Part shown: positions 21,300 to 30,427 of the stretch, piece by piece
Numbering within the stretch: the first letter of the stretch is position 1
How the letters are laid out: each line of letters starts with the position of its first letter
Source of the DNA: Thraustochytrium sp. TN22
Taxonomy: Eukaryota; Sar; Bigyra; Thraustochytrida; Thraustochytriidae
Length of the DNA: 64,000 nt
Assembly: GCA_013306675.1 (NCBI GenBank)
Contig: JABLUY010000151.1
Span: 1-64,000, forward strand
Direction of reading: 5' to 3'
Position numbers and translations under genes: made by a program
The notes under the pieces: generated by a model
What the model was told of the DNA's origin: nothing
Database searches by the model: none
What the model saw: only the letters and a program-made list of their open reading frames with translations

Positions 21300-22601
21300 T
21301 TAGGGCGAAAGGTCAATGGGTCTTGGAGAGCGGGGCGTCGCAGAGGGATCGACGTGAGGGGCGCCGCCAGCGGCGTGGGCAGCGGCGCCGTCGACGGCAA
21401 CGCCGCGGAGGCTGGCCTGGAGAAGGGAATGACCGACGACTCCAATGCGCAGCTCCATGTGCTTGACCTCCGCCTTGAGCTTGGACAAGGCCTTGCGGAT
21501 CTTCTGCAGCGGAGAGGTGTCGACCATGGAGTTGCCGCGCGAGTCCATGTTGTCCTTGAGCTCGTCGAGCGCCTCGGAGACGGCACTCAGCTCGTTGGAG
21601 AGCTTCTCCACCGTGGTGTTGGACGTCTCGTACTTGGCGGTGATGAGCTTGAGCGTCTCCTGAATGCCCTTGTACTCGCGCGCAATGGCCTCGAAGGAGC
21701 CCGCCAGGGCAGCCTCCTTGGTCTGGATGCGCTCCAGCGACGCCGTCAAGTCCTCGTTGATGCGTGTCAGGTGCTTGGTGCAGCTCGGCAGTACCTCCTG
21801 AATCGTCTTGTTGTGCTGCTGCGTCTGCTCCAAGTGCGCACGCCACTCGTTCGCGCCGCCGTGCACGCCGGCGCGCTTCAGCCGAGGCCCGACCCGCTCC
21901 AGCTCTGCGCGCCATGCGGCCTGGAACTCCGGGCTAGCCTCGCCCTGCATGATGCCCAGCGTCTCGTCCGCCGCTGGCGCCGCGGACGCCGACGAGGACG
22001 CCTCCCCTTCGCGCACCTGCTCGCTAAAGAGCACGTCCTCCTCATCGTCCTCATCCGCGCTCTCCACCGCCTCGTCCACGATGTCCGTCTGGTGGCCCAG
22101 GTCCGCATCCTCGTCCACCTCCGCCTCCTCGAAGCCGTCCGTCTCCGGGTAGGCGGGCTCGCGGAACTTGAAGCCGCGCTTCTTGAGCGCCTTATCCGAC
22201 AAGAAGTGCAGCACCTCGCACACCGACTCGCCATACGCCTGCTTGAGCCGGGACACCGGGAAGTCCGGCTCGAATCCCTGCTGCTTGAGCGCCAGCATCA
22301 GCTTGTTCGCGCTCGTGTTTGGATCGTCGTACTTGTCCACTGCGAACTCCCCGCCACACGCCGTCATGAGCCAGCTCACCAGCGTCAGAAAGGTCACCCA
22401 CTGCCCGTTTGCATTGGACGCCGGCTCCGCGAAGTACGTCCGCGTCACCAGCGTCTGGCTCTTGCGGTATGCCACGTCCACGTCATAGTCCAGCAGCTTC
22501 AGTTTCTCCACCACGTTCTCCGCCTGCAGCAGCACCCCGCCACTCGACGCGTTACGCGGAAGCGCCGCCGTCGCCGCGCTGCTGCTCGAGGACGACGACA
22601 T
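21300..22601 (-). CDS. Intraflagellar transport protein 57 (433 aa)
   Basis: IFT57 (Hippi) is an IFT-B peripheral subunit needed to assemble cilia; it pairs with IFT20 and IFT38. I use the ATG at 22601; the longer open frame begins with TTG. The N-terminal divergent calponin-homology domain (about residues 25-165) carries the family signature WVTFLTLVSWLMTACGGEF, then DDPNTSANKLMLALK and DFPVSRLKQAYGESVCEVL. An acidic Ser/Glu linker (about 165-215) leads to a long coiled coil (about 235-395). The C-terminus ends in an Ala/Pro-rich tail absent from many homologues. This gene is the best evidence in the window that the organism makes a flagellum. Confidence 0.95.
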   Translation of the reverse strand: MSSSSSSSAATAALPRNASSGGVLLQAENVVEKLKLLDYDVDVAYRKSQTLVTRTYFAEPASNANGQWVTFLTLVSWLMTACGGEFAVDKYDDPNTSANKLMLALKQQGFEPDFPVSRLKQAYGESVCEVLHFLSDKALKKRGFKFREPAYPETDGFEEAEVDEDADLGHQTDIVDEAVESADEDDEEDVLFSEQVREGEASSSASAAPAADETLGIMQGEASPEFQAAWRAELERVGPRLKRAGVHGGANEWRAHLEQTQQHNKTIQEVLPSCTKHLTRINEDLTASLERIQTKEAALAGSFEAIAREYKGIQETLKLITAKYETSNTTVEKLSNELSAVSEALDELKDNMDSRGNSMVDTSPLQKIRKALSKLKAEVKHMELRIGVVGHSLLQASLRGVAVDGAAAHAAGGAPHVDPSATPRSPRPIDLSP

Positions 22602-23118
22602 CCCGCCCGCGCGCGACTGCGCGACTGCGAGCGCCAAGTGCCAAGCGCCGACCAGGTGGGCGACCGACGACCCGGAGCAAGCGAGCGGACTCGAGCCGCG
22701 CGTGTGTCAAGACAAGGCCCGCTGCAATGCATGCAGTGCGGAGAAGACGAGACATGATGCAATGCGTGCGCAGAAGACCGTTGGTCCGGCACCCGCGCAA
22801 GGCCACTTATTTGGACCCTTTTGCTCAAGGCGCATTGGGCGCAAGGCGCAAGGTGAAGGAGTCAGCTGTCACCGCGCTTCGGAGATCAGCAAGCGCTGCG
22901 CTGCGAGGGGCCCAAAGCGCGAAGAAAGAGCGAGAAGCGCCCGTAGAGATGTTTGATTGAAGCAGTTATTTGAAAGGCTGTAAAAGGTGCCACAGCAGCC
23001 TGGTAATGCAGCGCCATCAACCACCAGTGCCCGCCCACTGCGCCCTGCCCCTCCCGGACAGCTTGAAACAGGTAATAAATTTAATTAAAACAAGCGCTGA
23101 CTTACAACAAGCGCTGAC
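22602..23118. other. Intergenic with half of a direct-repeat pair
   Basis: The IFT57 upstream region. 22813-23070 is one copy of a repeat that recurs at 25031-25333. Next to the stop of the kinase-like gene, a 17-base segment (ACAAGCGCTGACTTACA) is tandemly doubled at about 23090-23122, and an A/T-rich TTTAATTAAAA lies just before it. Confidence 0.6.
22813..23070 (+). repeat. Direct repeat flanking the Crinkler-like gene, copy 1
   Basis: Begins near GGACCCTTTTGCTCAAGG and ends near CGGACAGCTTGAAA. It matches 25031-25333 in the same orientation with blocks of identity, for example GATCAGCAAGCGCTGCGCTG and CCACCAGTGCCCGCCCACTG, separated by small insertions and substitutions. It lies downstream of the minus-strand gene at 23119-24867. 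No terminal inverted repeats and no coding capacity seen. Confidence 0.8.
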
Positions 23119-24867
23119 TTACAGTTCGTCGACGAGCCGCCGGAGCTGGTCCATCTCGTCGGCGAACAACTGGGCGTTCTCGGACTTGCGGGAGCGACCA
23201 AGATCGATGAGCTTGACCGATCCGTCCGACTTCTTGAAGACGATGTTGCGCAGGGCGACGTCGCCGTGAAGGACGCCCTGCGCGTGGATGAGCTGCAGCG
23301 CACGCCGAGCGCCCTCTTGGATGCTCGAGCTGAATGGCATGGCTGCGGTGGACTCCAATGACAACGCCTCGCCCTCGGCCGATACGACAATCATGCGCCC
23401 GCCAAAGGTGTCCTCGCCTCCAAAGATGAGGACTGGGATGGCAACGCCCTGGAGCTGCTTGAGGTGGTCGTAGAGACGGATCTCGTTGTCAAACGCCTCA
23501 ATCGCATCGCGGTTGTTGTAGTCCGCACGGCCAGACTCATTCCACACCATCGTCTTGACGAAGGCTTCTAGACCCATCACATCATCCACGCGGTGCACCA
23601 GCGTGAAGGCGTTGCTGTGCCGGGACGATCCATAGTCCAGCGGCGTCGGCATGATGAAGGTGTCCGATGGAATGGGAAAGAGGCTCTCAACCGAGGAAGA
23701 GGAAGAGGACGAGGACGAGGCATGCGCATCCACGAAGCGAGTGAAATTTCTCCGAATGAGCGGACGGACGGCTCGGAGCTGCTGACGGGTCATCAACTCA
23801 CCAGCCAGCGCGCCAGCCAGGCTTGAGTTCCTTGCGTTTAGCTGCATGTACAATGGTGATCCACTTGTGATGCCCATACCAATGGAATCCTGGTCACGGA
23901 GCGCCATTCGGACCATGGCGAAGTATGCCCGACGGACAGACCTTGGCCCGCCAATATCACCCGCGTATGGATCTGACACGTAGAGAGTGCCAACTCCATC
24001 CCGGCGAAGAAACCATGTGTACTTGGACGTTGAAATGATGCCGAAACGCAAGGCATACTGGACCATGCACGTGAAAATCTGACACAATGGCGCCTTGTCG
24101 ACATTTGAACCGACATCGAAACGGGACCACCAATCCACCAGATCTGGAATCTCACGGATGACGAGCGCACCATCCTCCTGCACGCGGTGGAATGGGAAGG
24201 CCATTGCAGCCTTGTGCTCGTGGACCAGAAACACCTTGCGATCGCTCTTGACGGTGGACGTGGCATAACGAGAGAATATCCCCGCCAGACGCGCTTGAAG
24301 TTCAGGTTCCTGCTCTGCCTCGAAGTCGCTCGATGCGCTCCCAATCAATTCGTCATCGCCCGAGACAACCCACACACCGTCCGACCGTACACCCATCAGG
24401 CTTGGCCCTTCCACTGCAAAACGGAAGCGGCTCTGAGCACCAGACGTCCTTCGGGCGATCGGCGCCGGGAGCGCATGTTTGATCAAAATATTGACAACTT
24501 TTGTGACGAACCAGACGAAGAGCTCCGATTCGGAAGAACCAGCGTCCAGAGTGCCGTCTGTATCAATTGCCGACACCTCGATGCCGTGCTCACGACAGAG
24601 CACCGGGCCATTGAGTTCCGCGTCCGTCTCGAAGGTTGCCCAACGACGTACCGTAGTCGGTGTCAAGTATCGAGGACGTGGCTCATCAGCACTACCTTGG
24701 GGTTGAGACGCGGATGCGCCCGTCGACCTCAGGTTTCCGCCAGGCTGCCGCGATGACTCGGACTCCCCGCCTTGGAGAAGCACGTTGTATGTAGGCACCT
24801 GAAGCAAGTCCCATACTCTCGCCCCGGGTAAAATCATTTGCACTGTCGGAATCTGGAAGCCGGACAT
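23119..24867 (-). CDS. Crinkler-like protein: REase-fold nuclease plus protein kinase (582 aa)
   Basis: The architecture matches the nuclease-kinase class of eukaryotic CR (Crinkler-type) effector-like proteins. Residues about 105-225 look like a PD-(D/E)XK fold: an ESELFVWFV helix, SDGVWVV with the metal-binding Asp, and HEHK (about residue 217) as the E-x-K motif. The C-terminal 170 residues are a compact protein kinase: the probable ATP-binding Lys in EAFVKTMVW, HGDVALRNIVF (about residue 535) as catalytic loop, and IDLGRS in place of DFG. Between them is a middle region ending in a Ser tract. I do not see the N-terminal header domain of classical secreted Crinklers and no signal peptide. 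The frame is intact. Related proteins occur in oomycetes, chytrids and other protists; whether this one acts in the cell or outside it is unknown. Confidence 0.8.
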   Translation of the reverse strand: MSGFQIPTVQMILPGARVWDLLQVPTYNVLLQGGESESSRQPGGNLRSTGASASQPQGSADEPRPRYLTPTTVRRWATFETDAELNGPVLCREHGIEVSAIDTDGTLDAGSSESELFVWFVTKVVNILIKHALPAPIARRTSGAQSRFRFAVEGPSLMGVRSDGVWVVSGDDELIGSASSDFEAEQEPELQARLAGIFSRYATSTVKSDRKVFLVHEHKAAMAFPFHRVQEDGALVIREIPDLVDWWSRFDVGSNVDKAPLCQIFTCMVQYALRFGIISTSKYTWFLRRDGVGTLYVSDPYAGDIGGPRSVRRAYFAMVRMALRDQDSIGMGITSGSPLYMQLNARNSSLAGALAGELMTRQQLRAVRPLIRRNFTRFVDAHASSSSSSSSSVESLFPIPSDTFIMPTPLDYGSSRHSNAFTLVHRVDDVMGLEAFVKTMVWNESGRADYNNRDAIEAFDNEIRLYDHLKQLQGVAIPVLIFGGEDTFGGRMIVVSAEGEALSLESTAAMPFSSSIQEGARRALQLIHAQGVLHGDVALRNIVFKKSDGSVKLIDLGRSRKSENAQLFADEMDQLRRLVDEL

Positions 24868-26373
24868 GGTGGCGCCCGGCGCCCCGGCGCCCCGCCCCCG
24901 CCCCCGCCGACGCCGACGCCCACGCCCACGCCCGCGCCCGGCGCCCGCTGCTGATTGTTCGCCTTTGCTTCGTCACCACACCGACAAGGAACCGGCCAGG
25001 TTCCGGCACCCGAGAAGGCCTCTTCTTTGAACCCTTTTCCTCAAAGTGCATTGGGCGCATTGGGCGCAAGGCCCAAGGTACAGCAGCCAGCTGTCACGGT
25101 GCTTCGGAGACACTCAACCTGAGATCAGCAAGCGCTGCGCTGCGACTGTGAGAAGGGGCTCGAAGCGCGAAGAAATAGCGAATAGCGTCCATAGAGACTC
25201 GGCTGCCATGATCGACTGGACCAGTAACTTGGAAGGCCTAACTAAAGGTTGCCACAGGTGATGCAGTGCCAATGTGCCATCCACCACCAGTGCCCGCCCA
25301 CTGCGGCCTGCCCCTCCCGGACAGCTTGAAAAACTTGAAAAACGCGACTCACTCGTTCGCAACTTCGCACTCATCATTCGCACGGCGTTGGCCGCGCCCG
25401 TCAGCCGCCAGACGGGCCGGTGCAGGCTGGTGAAGGTAGCGCTGAGGTCAAGCCGCTCCAGCTGGCTCCATGCAAGGCATCTTGGCCTCGGACAAAAGCG
25501 GCTTCGGACCGAAACTGATCCACGTCAGGCCGACGAATTTCTTCTGTACGACGTTCGTCGCAAAAAGCACATGCGGGGACCCCGTGACCCCGCCACCACC
25601 TGGGTCTATTTTGGTATACTTACCTTCAAATTTACCAAGACACTCTGCACGCGCGATCGGTGGCTGGCTGAAAGGCATGCCATCATATGTTGGCCGGACT
25701 GTCGTCCGGTTCCCTGCTGCGTAACCTGTCCGGGAACCCGCGTTGGCAACCGCAAGCGCCCGCAAGAAACGTGCGTCACGGCGCCCGCGGCCGGGTTGGG
25801 CGTCGGCCTGACGTTGCAGCATGTCCTTGGGATGCCGCGTTTCCGCAATCCGTCGATTGTCCAACGCAAGCATGACCCTGGAGTCCAACGACATGATCTC
25901 CAGCGGCAGCGAGGGAACCCGCGAGCTCGTGCAAGGTCAGGTGGTGGGCGCCGAGCGATCAGGCAGCCAAACTCGTGCAGGTGATGCTATTGATGCGCGT
26001 CGCAGCCGTCGCTGGAGCAGGCTGGCCGGCTCAGGCCGGCTAAGCCAGCCGCAACGCCGCGTGGACCCCTTGCTCGTGCGCCATTCGGTGGCGACTCGTG
26101 AGCGCTCGAGCGGGTGACGGAGGGCTCCAGTGGCAAAGGGGGACCCACAGACTGGCCCAGCTGGCGACTGCGGCTATACAATTCGCAGGCAACGCAATAC
26201 AACACCGTGACGCCAGCGGTGACGGCCCGGCCGCGGTGGCTGGGTGGCTGGAAGCAGTCGACACGCGCGACTGGCCGGGCCCCAAGATGATGTTGAGGGC
26301 GCGCGAAACTGCAAACCAGCAACCCAGGCAGGCGTGCAAAGAGGGTTGCAAGACACAGATGCAGAGCAAGACC
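24868..26373. other. Intergenic, 1.5 kb, with repeat copy and one donor-like site
   Basis: Contains CCCACGCC-type low complexity near 24880-24945, the second direct-repeat copy, and A/T-richer DNA around 25600-25650. On the minus strand TTTGAAG|GTAAGTATACC near 25635 is a near-perfect donor site inside an open frame (25448-25894), so a small spliced gene or relic may exist there, but I cannot find a convincing product. No other gene seen up to the start at 26374. Confidence 0.45.
25031..25333 (+). repeat. Direct repeat flanking the Crinkler-like gene, copy 2
   Basis: Same orientation as 22813-23070, slightly longer because of insertions of about 10-30 bases. It lies about 160 bases upstream of the start codon at 24867. 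The pair therefore encloses the whole gene in a unit of about 2.2 kb. Confidence 0.8.
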
Positions 26374-27480
26374 ATGGCGCGCCTGATGAGCGTCTTGATG
26401 ACGCTCATGGCTGTGCTGGCGACCGCGAACGCTGCGAAGGATACCAGGCCCAAGGGTATCAAGAAGCTCGAGCGGTCCATGCGCATCAGTGCCAAGGTCG
26501 TCCCGGGTGGGCGCTATGAGGCGGAGGTCTCGTACAAGATCATGAGCCCCGAGGAGCTCGTGCTGCCGGAGGACGCGACCGAGCTGCGCTACCCGGCCTA
26601 CCTCGAGGTGCCCAAGTTCATCCAGAGCTTGACTGGCGTACGTAGCCCAGGGAAGTGGCATGGGTCGGGCGAGAGCTGACTGTAGAGCGGACACAGATCG
26701 TCTATTGCGAGACCAACTACGTCCCGAATGGTCATCGTAAGTTCGCATGCTTTCTTTGGGTGATGGGTTGGTCTTGGCCGCCGCTCCAGGCGCCGCAGTG
26801 CTCACGCCAGGTGGCTGACTCGCTAGATTGATGCAGCTCCGATGGGCGACTTCAATATCACCCACTGGGACGTACGTGAAGCGCACTCATACGCAGGGCG
26901 GCGAATCAGGATGCTAACCTTGAATGGGCCGGCCCGCGCGTGACCACCGCAGATGCACTTCTACATCAAGGATCCGCGTGAGACAGAGTGGCCCTGCGCC
27001 ATCACGCCGGACGTGCCCATGCTGAAGGGCACCATCTGCCTTGACGACGAGTACTTCGTGCCGGCGCCCGAGGACAACATCGATCCCTCCCTCGGTAAGT
27101 CAGAATGCAGAATGCGGACCTTGACATGCACCAAGGCCTTGGCGCTGACAGGCCATGCTTGGCTCGAACCTGAAACATGAACAGAGATGGACATTCACGA
27201 TGGTGGCATCTATGCTATGGGCATGCACTACATCCCCAAGGAGCGCCAGTCCTGGGATGAGTGGGACAAGATCTCCTACCTCATGGGCAGCTTCGACGGC
27301 GAGATCAACTTCCATGAGCTCATGTTCTCGTACAAGGCCATGGACGAGGTCGGCGAGTTCTTTAGCATCGTGCCGAACTACCCGAACCGCACCATCAACT
27401 ACCTGCCCGACCTCTACACCGTCTGGAACGACGGTAACCGTATCTACTTCAAGATGTACGGCCAGCAGAAGGAGGAGTAA
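26374..27480 (+). CDS. Secreted protein of unknown function, spliced (about 5 exons)
   Basis: I do not recognise the product. The ATG at 26374 lies in ACCATGG and starts a signal peptide (MARLMSVLMTLMAVLATANA) followed by a mature domain with many aromatic and charged residues. Exons that I can place: 26374-26637, a short second exon near 26686-26736, 26827-26871, 26953-27094 and 27185-27480. Introns begin GTACGT or GTAAGT and end AG; the last (27095-27184) joins cleanly in phase 1. The frame through the second exon is unclear: the reading ERTQIVYCETNYVPNGH looks better coded but does not fit the simplest splice sites. The last exon has GGIYAMGMHYIP and a Trp/Asp-rich stretch. Downstream 3' DNA carries tandem repeats. 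Confidence 0.65.
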
Positions 27481-28174
27481 TCTTCGGACAACAATGTTCT
27501 GCCTTGCGTTACCTGCCTTCAGGGCCTTTCTTGCAGCCAGCCATGCTTGCAGCCTTTGCTTGCTCGAAGCGGCCCTTGCCGCTAGCCTGCAGTGCCAGTG
27601 GCGGTCTTTTTTCCTCAATTTCAAGCACGGAGGCGGGCGGCGCTGCGAGCAAGACGACTGCGACAAGAGCATTGCCAACGGCGGTCTTCCTGTTTTGTTT
27701 CAAGCACGGAGGCGGGCGGCGCTGTGAGCAAGAAGGCGGCTACAAACCCACTGCAAGCGGTGATCTTCCAAGAAGCACGGTGGCGGGCGTCGCTGCGAGG
27801 AACAACTGCGACAGGGCCAGCATGGACGGCGACCTTCCCTTGTGCCCCTTTTCCTGTAGCACGCACAAGCGCCAGCGCTTGTCCGCGCAGTTGGTAAGAG
27901 TTGAGCTTCATCTTTGGGCCCGCAAAGGGACTCAAGAAGCGGCATACCTTGCCAGATAACAAGCGCTGTTGCTTGATTCGCCTTGCCGTGCGCGGTGCAT
28001 GTGGTTCTGACAGCTGCGCCTGGCTGCCGCCAGCACGCCGGGAGCTTCTTGGAAAAAAAAGTGAGCTCATCAGCCAACGGTGTACACAGAAGAATTGGCT
28101 GATGCAATGAAATGACAAAAAAGGGGGGGCACGTGGCGTGGGTGGTGGAGGGCAGGTCGGTGCGCCAAGCAGCG
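27481..28174. other. Intergenic between convergent genes
   Basis: About 690 bases between two 3' ends. It contains the tandem repeat at 27590-27860. No gene accepted, although repeat-borne open frames run through it on both strands. Confidence 0.6.
27590..27860. repeat. Degenerate tandem repeat, about 71-79 bp units
   Basis: The block AAGCACGGAGGCGGGCGGCG begins at 27623 and 27702, and a diverged copy begins at 27773, so spacings are 79 and 71 bases. Each unit also has a GGCGGTCTT-like and a GCGACA/GAGCAA-like segment. About three units are visible. Confidence 0.8.
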
Positions 28175-30427
28175 TCAGGTTTGGTGCTGGAGGAGGAAGG
28201 CCTTGGTGTCTGAGTTCTTGGTCCAGACGTGCTGCCTAGCCTGAAGCGCGGTGAGCCTGGCGGAGGGCTCCTTGCGGAGGAGTCCGACGAGAAGGCTTTT
28301 GGCGTCTCTGGAGATGTTGCCGAAGACAGGCTTGGGGAAAATGAGCGGGGCGGTGAGGCAGTCCTTGTATGGCACAAAGGGTCGGATGCCGCCGAGCATC
28401 TCGTACATGATGATGCCGGCTGCCCATAGGTCGACGGCGACGGTGTATGCCTCGTGGCGGAGGATCTCGGGGGCGACGTAGCCCATGGTGCCGACGAGAT
28501 CGGTATAGGGTACCTTGTGCACGTCGCCGGTATACTTGTAATACTTGACATCGGGCACCTTGCGGGAGAGGCCAAAGTCGCAAATCTTGAGCGTGACCCC
28601 GGCGGCTGGGGTCCGCGTGACGGGAGCGTGCCGCGGCGGCAGGAGAAGGAGGTTGGCCGGCTTGAGGTCGCCCTGGAGGACGCCGGCCTGATGCAGGTAG
28701 GCGATGGCGTCGAGGAGCTGGCCAGCGATGTGACAGCAGTCGGACTCGGGCAGGCGGCCGCCATTTTGGATGAGCATCTGCTCGAGGGAGCCGCCGTCGA
28801 CCTTCTCAAGCACGAGGAAGAGGCGCTTGGGGTCCTCGAAGATCTCAAAGAGGCGAATGACGTTGCGGTGGCGGAGGACCTGGTGCAGGCCGACCTCGCG
28901 CTTGATCATCTGCTTCTCGCCCTCGGACACGAGGAGGCGCTTGCGCACGATCTTGACGGCGAAGCAGGCGCCGCTGACGCGGTTCTCGCAGACCTTGACG
29001 ACCGAATAGGCGCCCTTGCCCAGAGAGCCGGCCTTGGACATGTCGAGCTTGTACTTGGAGGTGAACTCGACCTTGCGGTTGATGACCCACGGGTTGGTGT
29101 CGCCAGAGGCGAGGTCCTCGAGGTCGTCCGAGAGCTGGTCCTCGTCGGAGGCGCTGCTGTTGCTGCGGCTGCTGGTCTCGTCCACGAGGCGGCGGAACAT
29201 GTGCGACGTGAGGCCCGTGGCGGCGCGCGGGCGCCCGTTGGGGAGAACGCCGCGGAACTGGGGCGCGGACCGCGGGCTGCGGGGCGCCGCAGCCGCGGTC
29301 AGCGCCGCGGCGGCGGCCGCGGGCGCCACCTCGGGCAAGAGCGTGGGCGACGTCTCCGAGGACTTGCAGCGGCGGCGCAGCGTGAGCGGCGCGGGCTTCG
29401 CGAGCGCGTCGGCGGCGAGCGAGCGCGTGCTGGCGTCGTGCGGCGAGCGCGCCAAGCCGGGCGGCTCGGAGTTCGCCGGCATGGAGAAGGAGGTCGCGTT
29501 GTCTGGGAGCTCGAGCTCGTCGAGGAGCATGCTGGTCTTGGCGACCGAGAAGGAGGTCGCGTTGAGGCGCGGCGACTCCTGCAGCGGTGGTGGCGGCGTG
29601 GAGCGCGAGGCCGGCAGGATCGGGTTGCCGCTGCCGCTGCCAACGGAGGAGGAGAGCGCCACGAGCGAGTTTGTGGACCCGAGTCCGAAAGACGACACCT
29701 CGCGTGCCGCGACGGATGGGTCAATATCCTCCTCCTCCTCCTCCTTTCCTGACCCTTCCTGGTAATAATCGTCGTCGCTCGACATGGAGCCCAGCGCCGG
29801 GTTGCGCGGGCGCGAGTCGAGGTCCTCTACGGTGGCCAGCTCCGCAGGCAGCATGAAGAGCGACGATGTTCTATACATGTTTGACTCGGAGTCGCTGAGG
29901 TGGCCGTCCCACTCATGGTCCGGCGCCGACACCGTGCCTTCGCTAGCCGCGTCCGGCAGCTCAATATGGAAGCGCCGCAGCAGGCCGAGGTCTAGCAGGC
30001 CAAAGGCGCCCGCAGCGCCGCCGTCCTCGGACGAGGACTCCTCGTCGCGCAGACGGTCCAGAGCCGCAGCCGTGGCGTCGTCCAGGACGGGCGCCGACAC
30101 GGTCCGCGCGTGGTGCACGCCCTCGAGCAGGGCGTCGGCGCTGTTGTTCCTGCTCACGCCGTCGGCCAGGCTGTTGCTCTGCGTCTTGCGGAGCCGCGCG
30201 AAGCGGTGCAGCCCGTGCAGGCTCGAGTACACTTGCGGCGCGTAGTGGAACTGGCCCGTGTACGGGTTCTGCCGCCACAGTTTGCGCGCCGCGTGCTCCT
30301 CCTCGCTCACCACGTCCTGCTGGAACGCCCTGCTGCTCGCGCTGGGCGCGTGCTGAAAGCTGCCCACGAGCGGGTTGTTGCGCGGCATGAACCCATGTAT
30401 TCTAAACCCTGGCTCCGGCGCCGTCAT
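28175..30427 (-). CDS. Ser/Thr protein kinase, CAMK-like, long N-terminal region (750 aa)
   Basis: Phosphorylates Ser/Thr substrates; cytosolic by lack of signals. I start at the ATG at 30427 because the 142 residues upstream in frame are Arg/Ala/Pro low complexity. Residues 1 to about 450 are mostly disordered, rich in Ser and acidic runs, with two short conserved-looking blocks near the start (PRNNPLVGSFQHAP; QNPYTGQFHYAP), possibly docking repeats. The kinase domain fills the last 290 residues: GKGAYSVVK loop (about 467), AVKIVRK Lys (about 490), LQGDLKPANLL catalytic loop (about 586), CDFGLS (about 617) and APEIL (about 652). In the catalytic loop HRD is replaced by LQGD, keeping the Asp but losing the Arg, as in non-RD kinases. 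A Pro/Thr insertion lies between catalytic loop and DFG. Confidence 0.9.
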   Translation of the reverse strand: MTAPEPGFRIHGFMPRNNPLVGSFQHAPSASSRAFQQDVVSEEEHAARKLWRQNPYTGQFHYAPQVYSSLHGLHRFARLRKTQSNSLADGVSRNNSADALLEGVHHARTVSAPVLDDATAAALDRLRDEESSSEDGGAAGAFGLLDLGLLRRFHIELPDAASEGTVSAPDHEWDGHLSDSESNMYRTSSLFMLPAELATVEDLDSRPRNPALGSMSSDDDYYQEGSGKEEEEEDIDPSVAAREVSSFGLGSTNSLVALSSSVGSGSGNPILPASRSTPPPPLQESPRLNATSFSVAKTSMLLDELELPDNATSFSMPANSEPPGLARSPHDASTRSLAADALAKPAPLTLRRRCKSSETSPTLLPEVAPAAAAAALTAAAAPRSPRSAPQFRGVLPNGRPRAATGLTSHMFRRLVDETSSRSNSSASDEDQLSDDLEDLASGDTNPWVINRKVEFTSKYKLDMSKAGSLGKGAYSVVKVCENRVSGACFAVKIVRKRLLVSEGEKQMIKREVGLHQVLRHRNVIRLFEIFEDPKRLFLVLEKVDGGSLEQMLIQNGGRLPESDCCHIAGQLLDAIAYLHQAGVLQGDLKPANLLLLPPRHAPVTRTPAAGVTLKICDFGLSRKVPDVKYYKYTGDVHKVPYTDLVGTMGYVAPEILRHEAYTVAVDLWAAGIIMYEMLGGIRPFVPYKDCLTAPLIFPKPVFGNISRDAKSLLVGLLRKEPSARLTALQARQHVWTKNSDTKAFLLQHQT

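Noticed and set aside
22813-25333. Direct repeats read as the two ends of an LTR element
   Set aside because: The repeats lack TG...CA ends, target duplication and primer-site-like sequence, and the gene between them has no element proteins.
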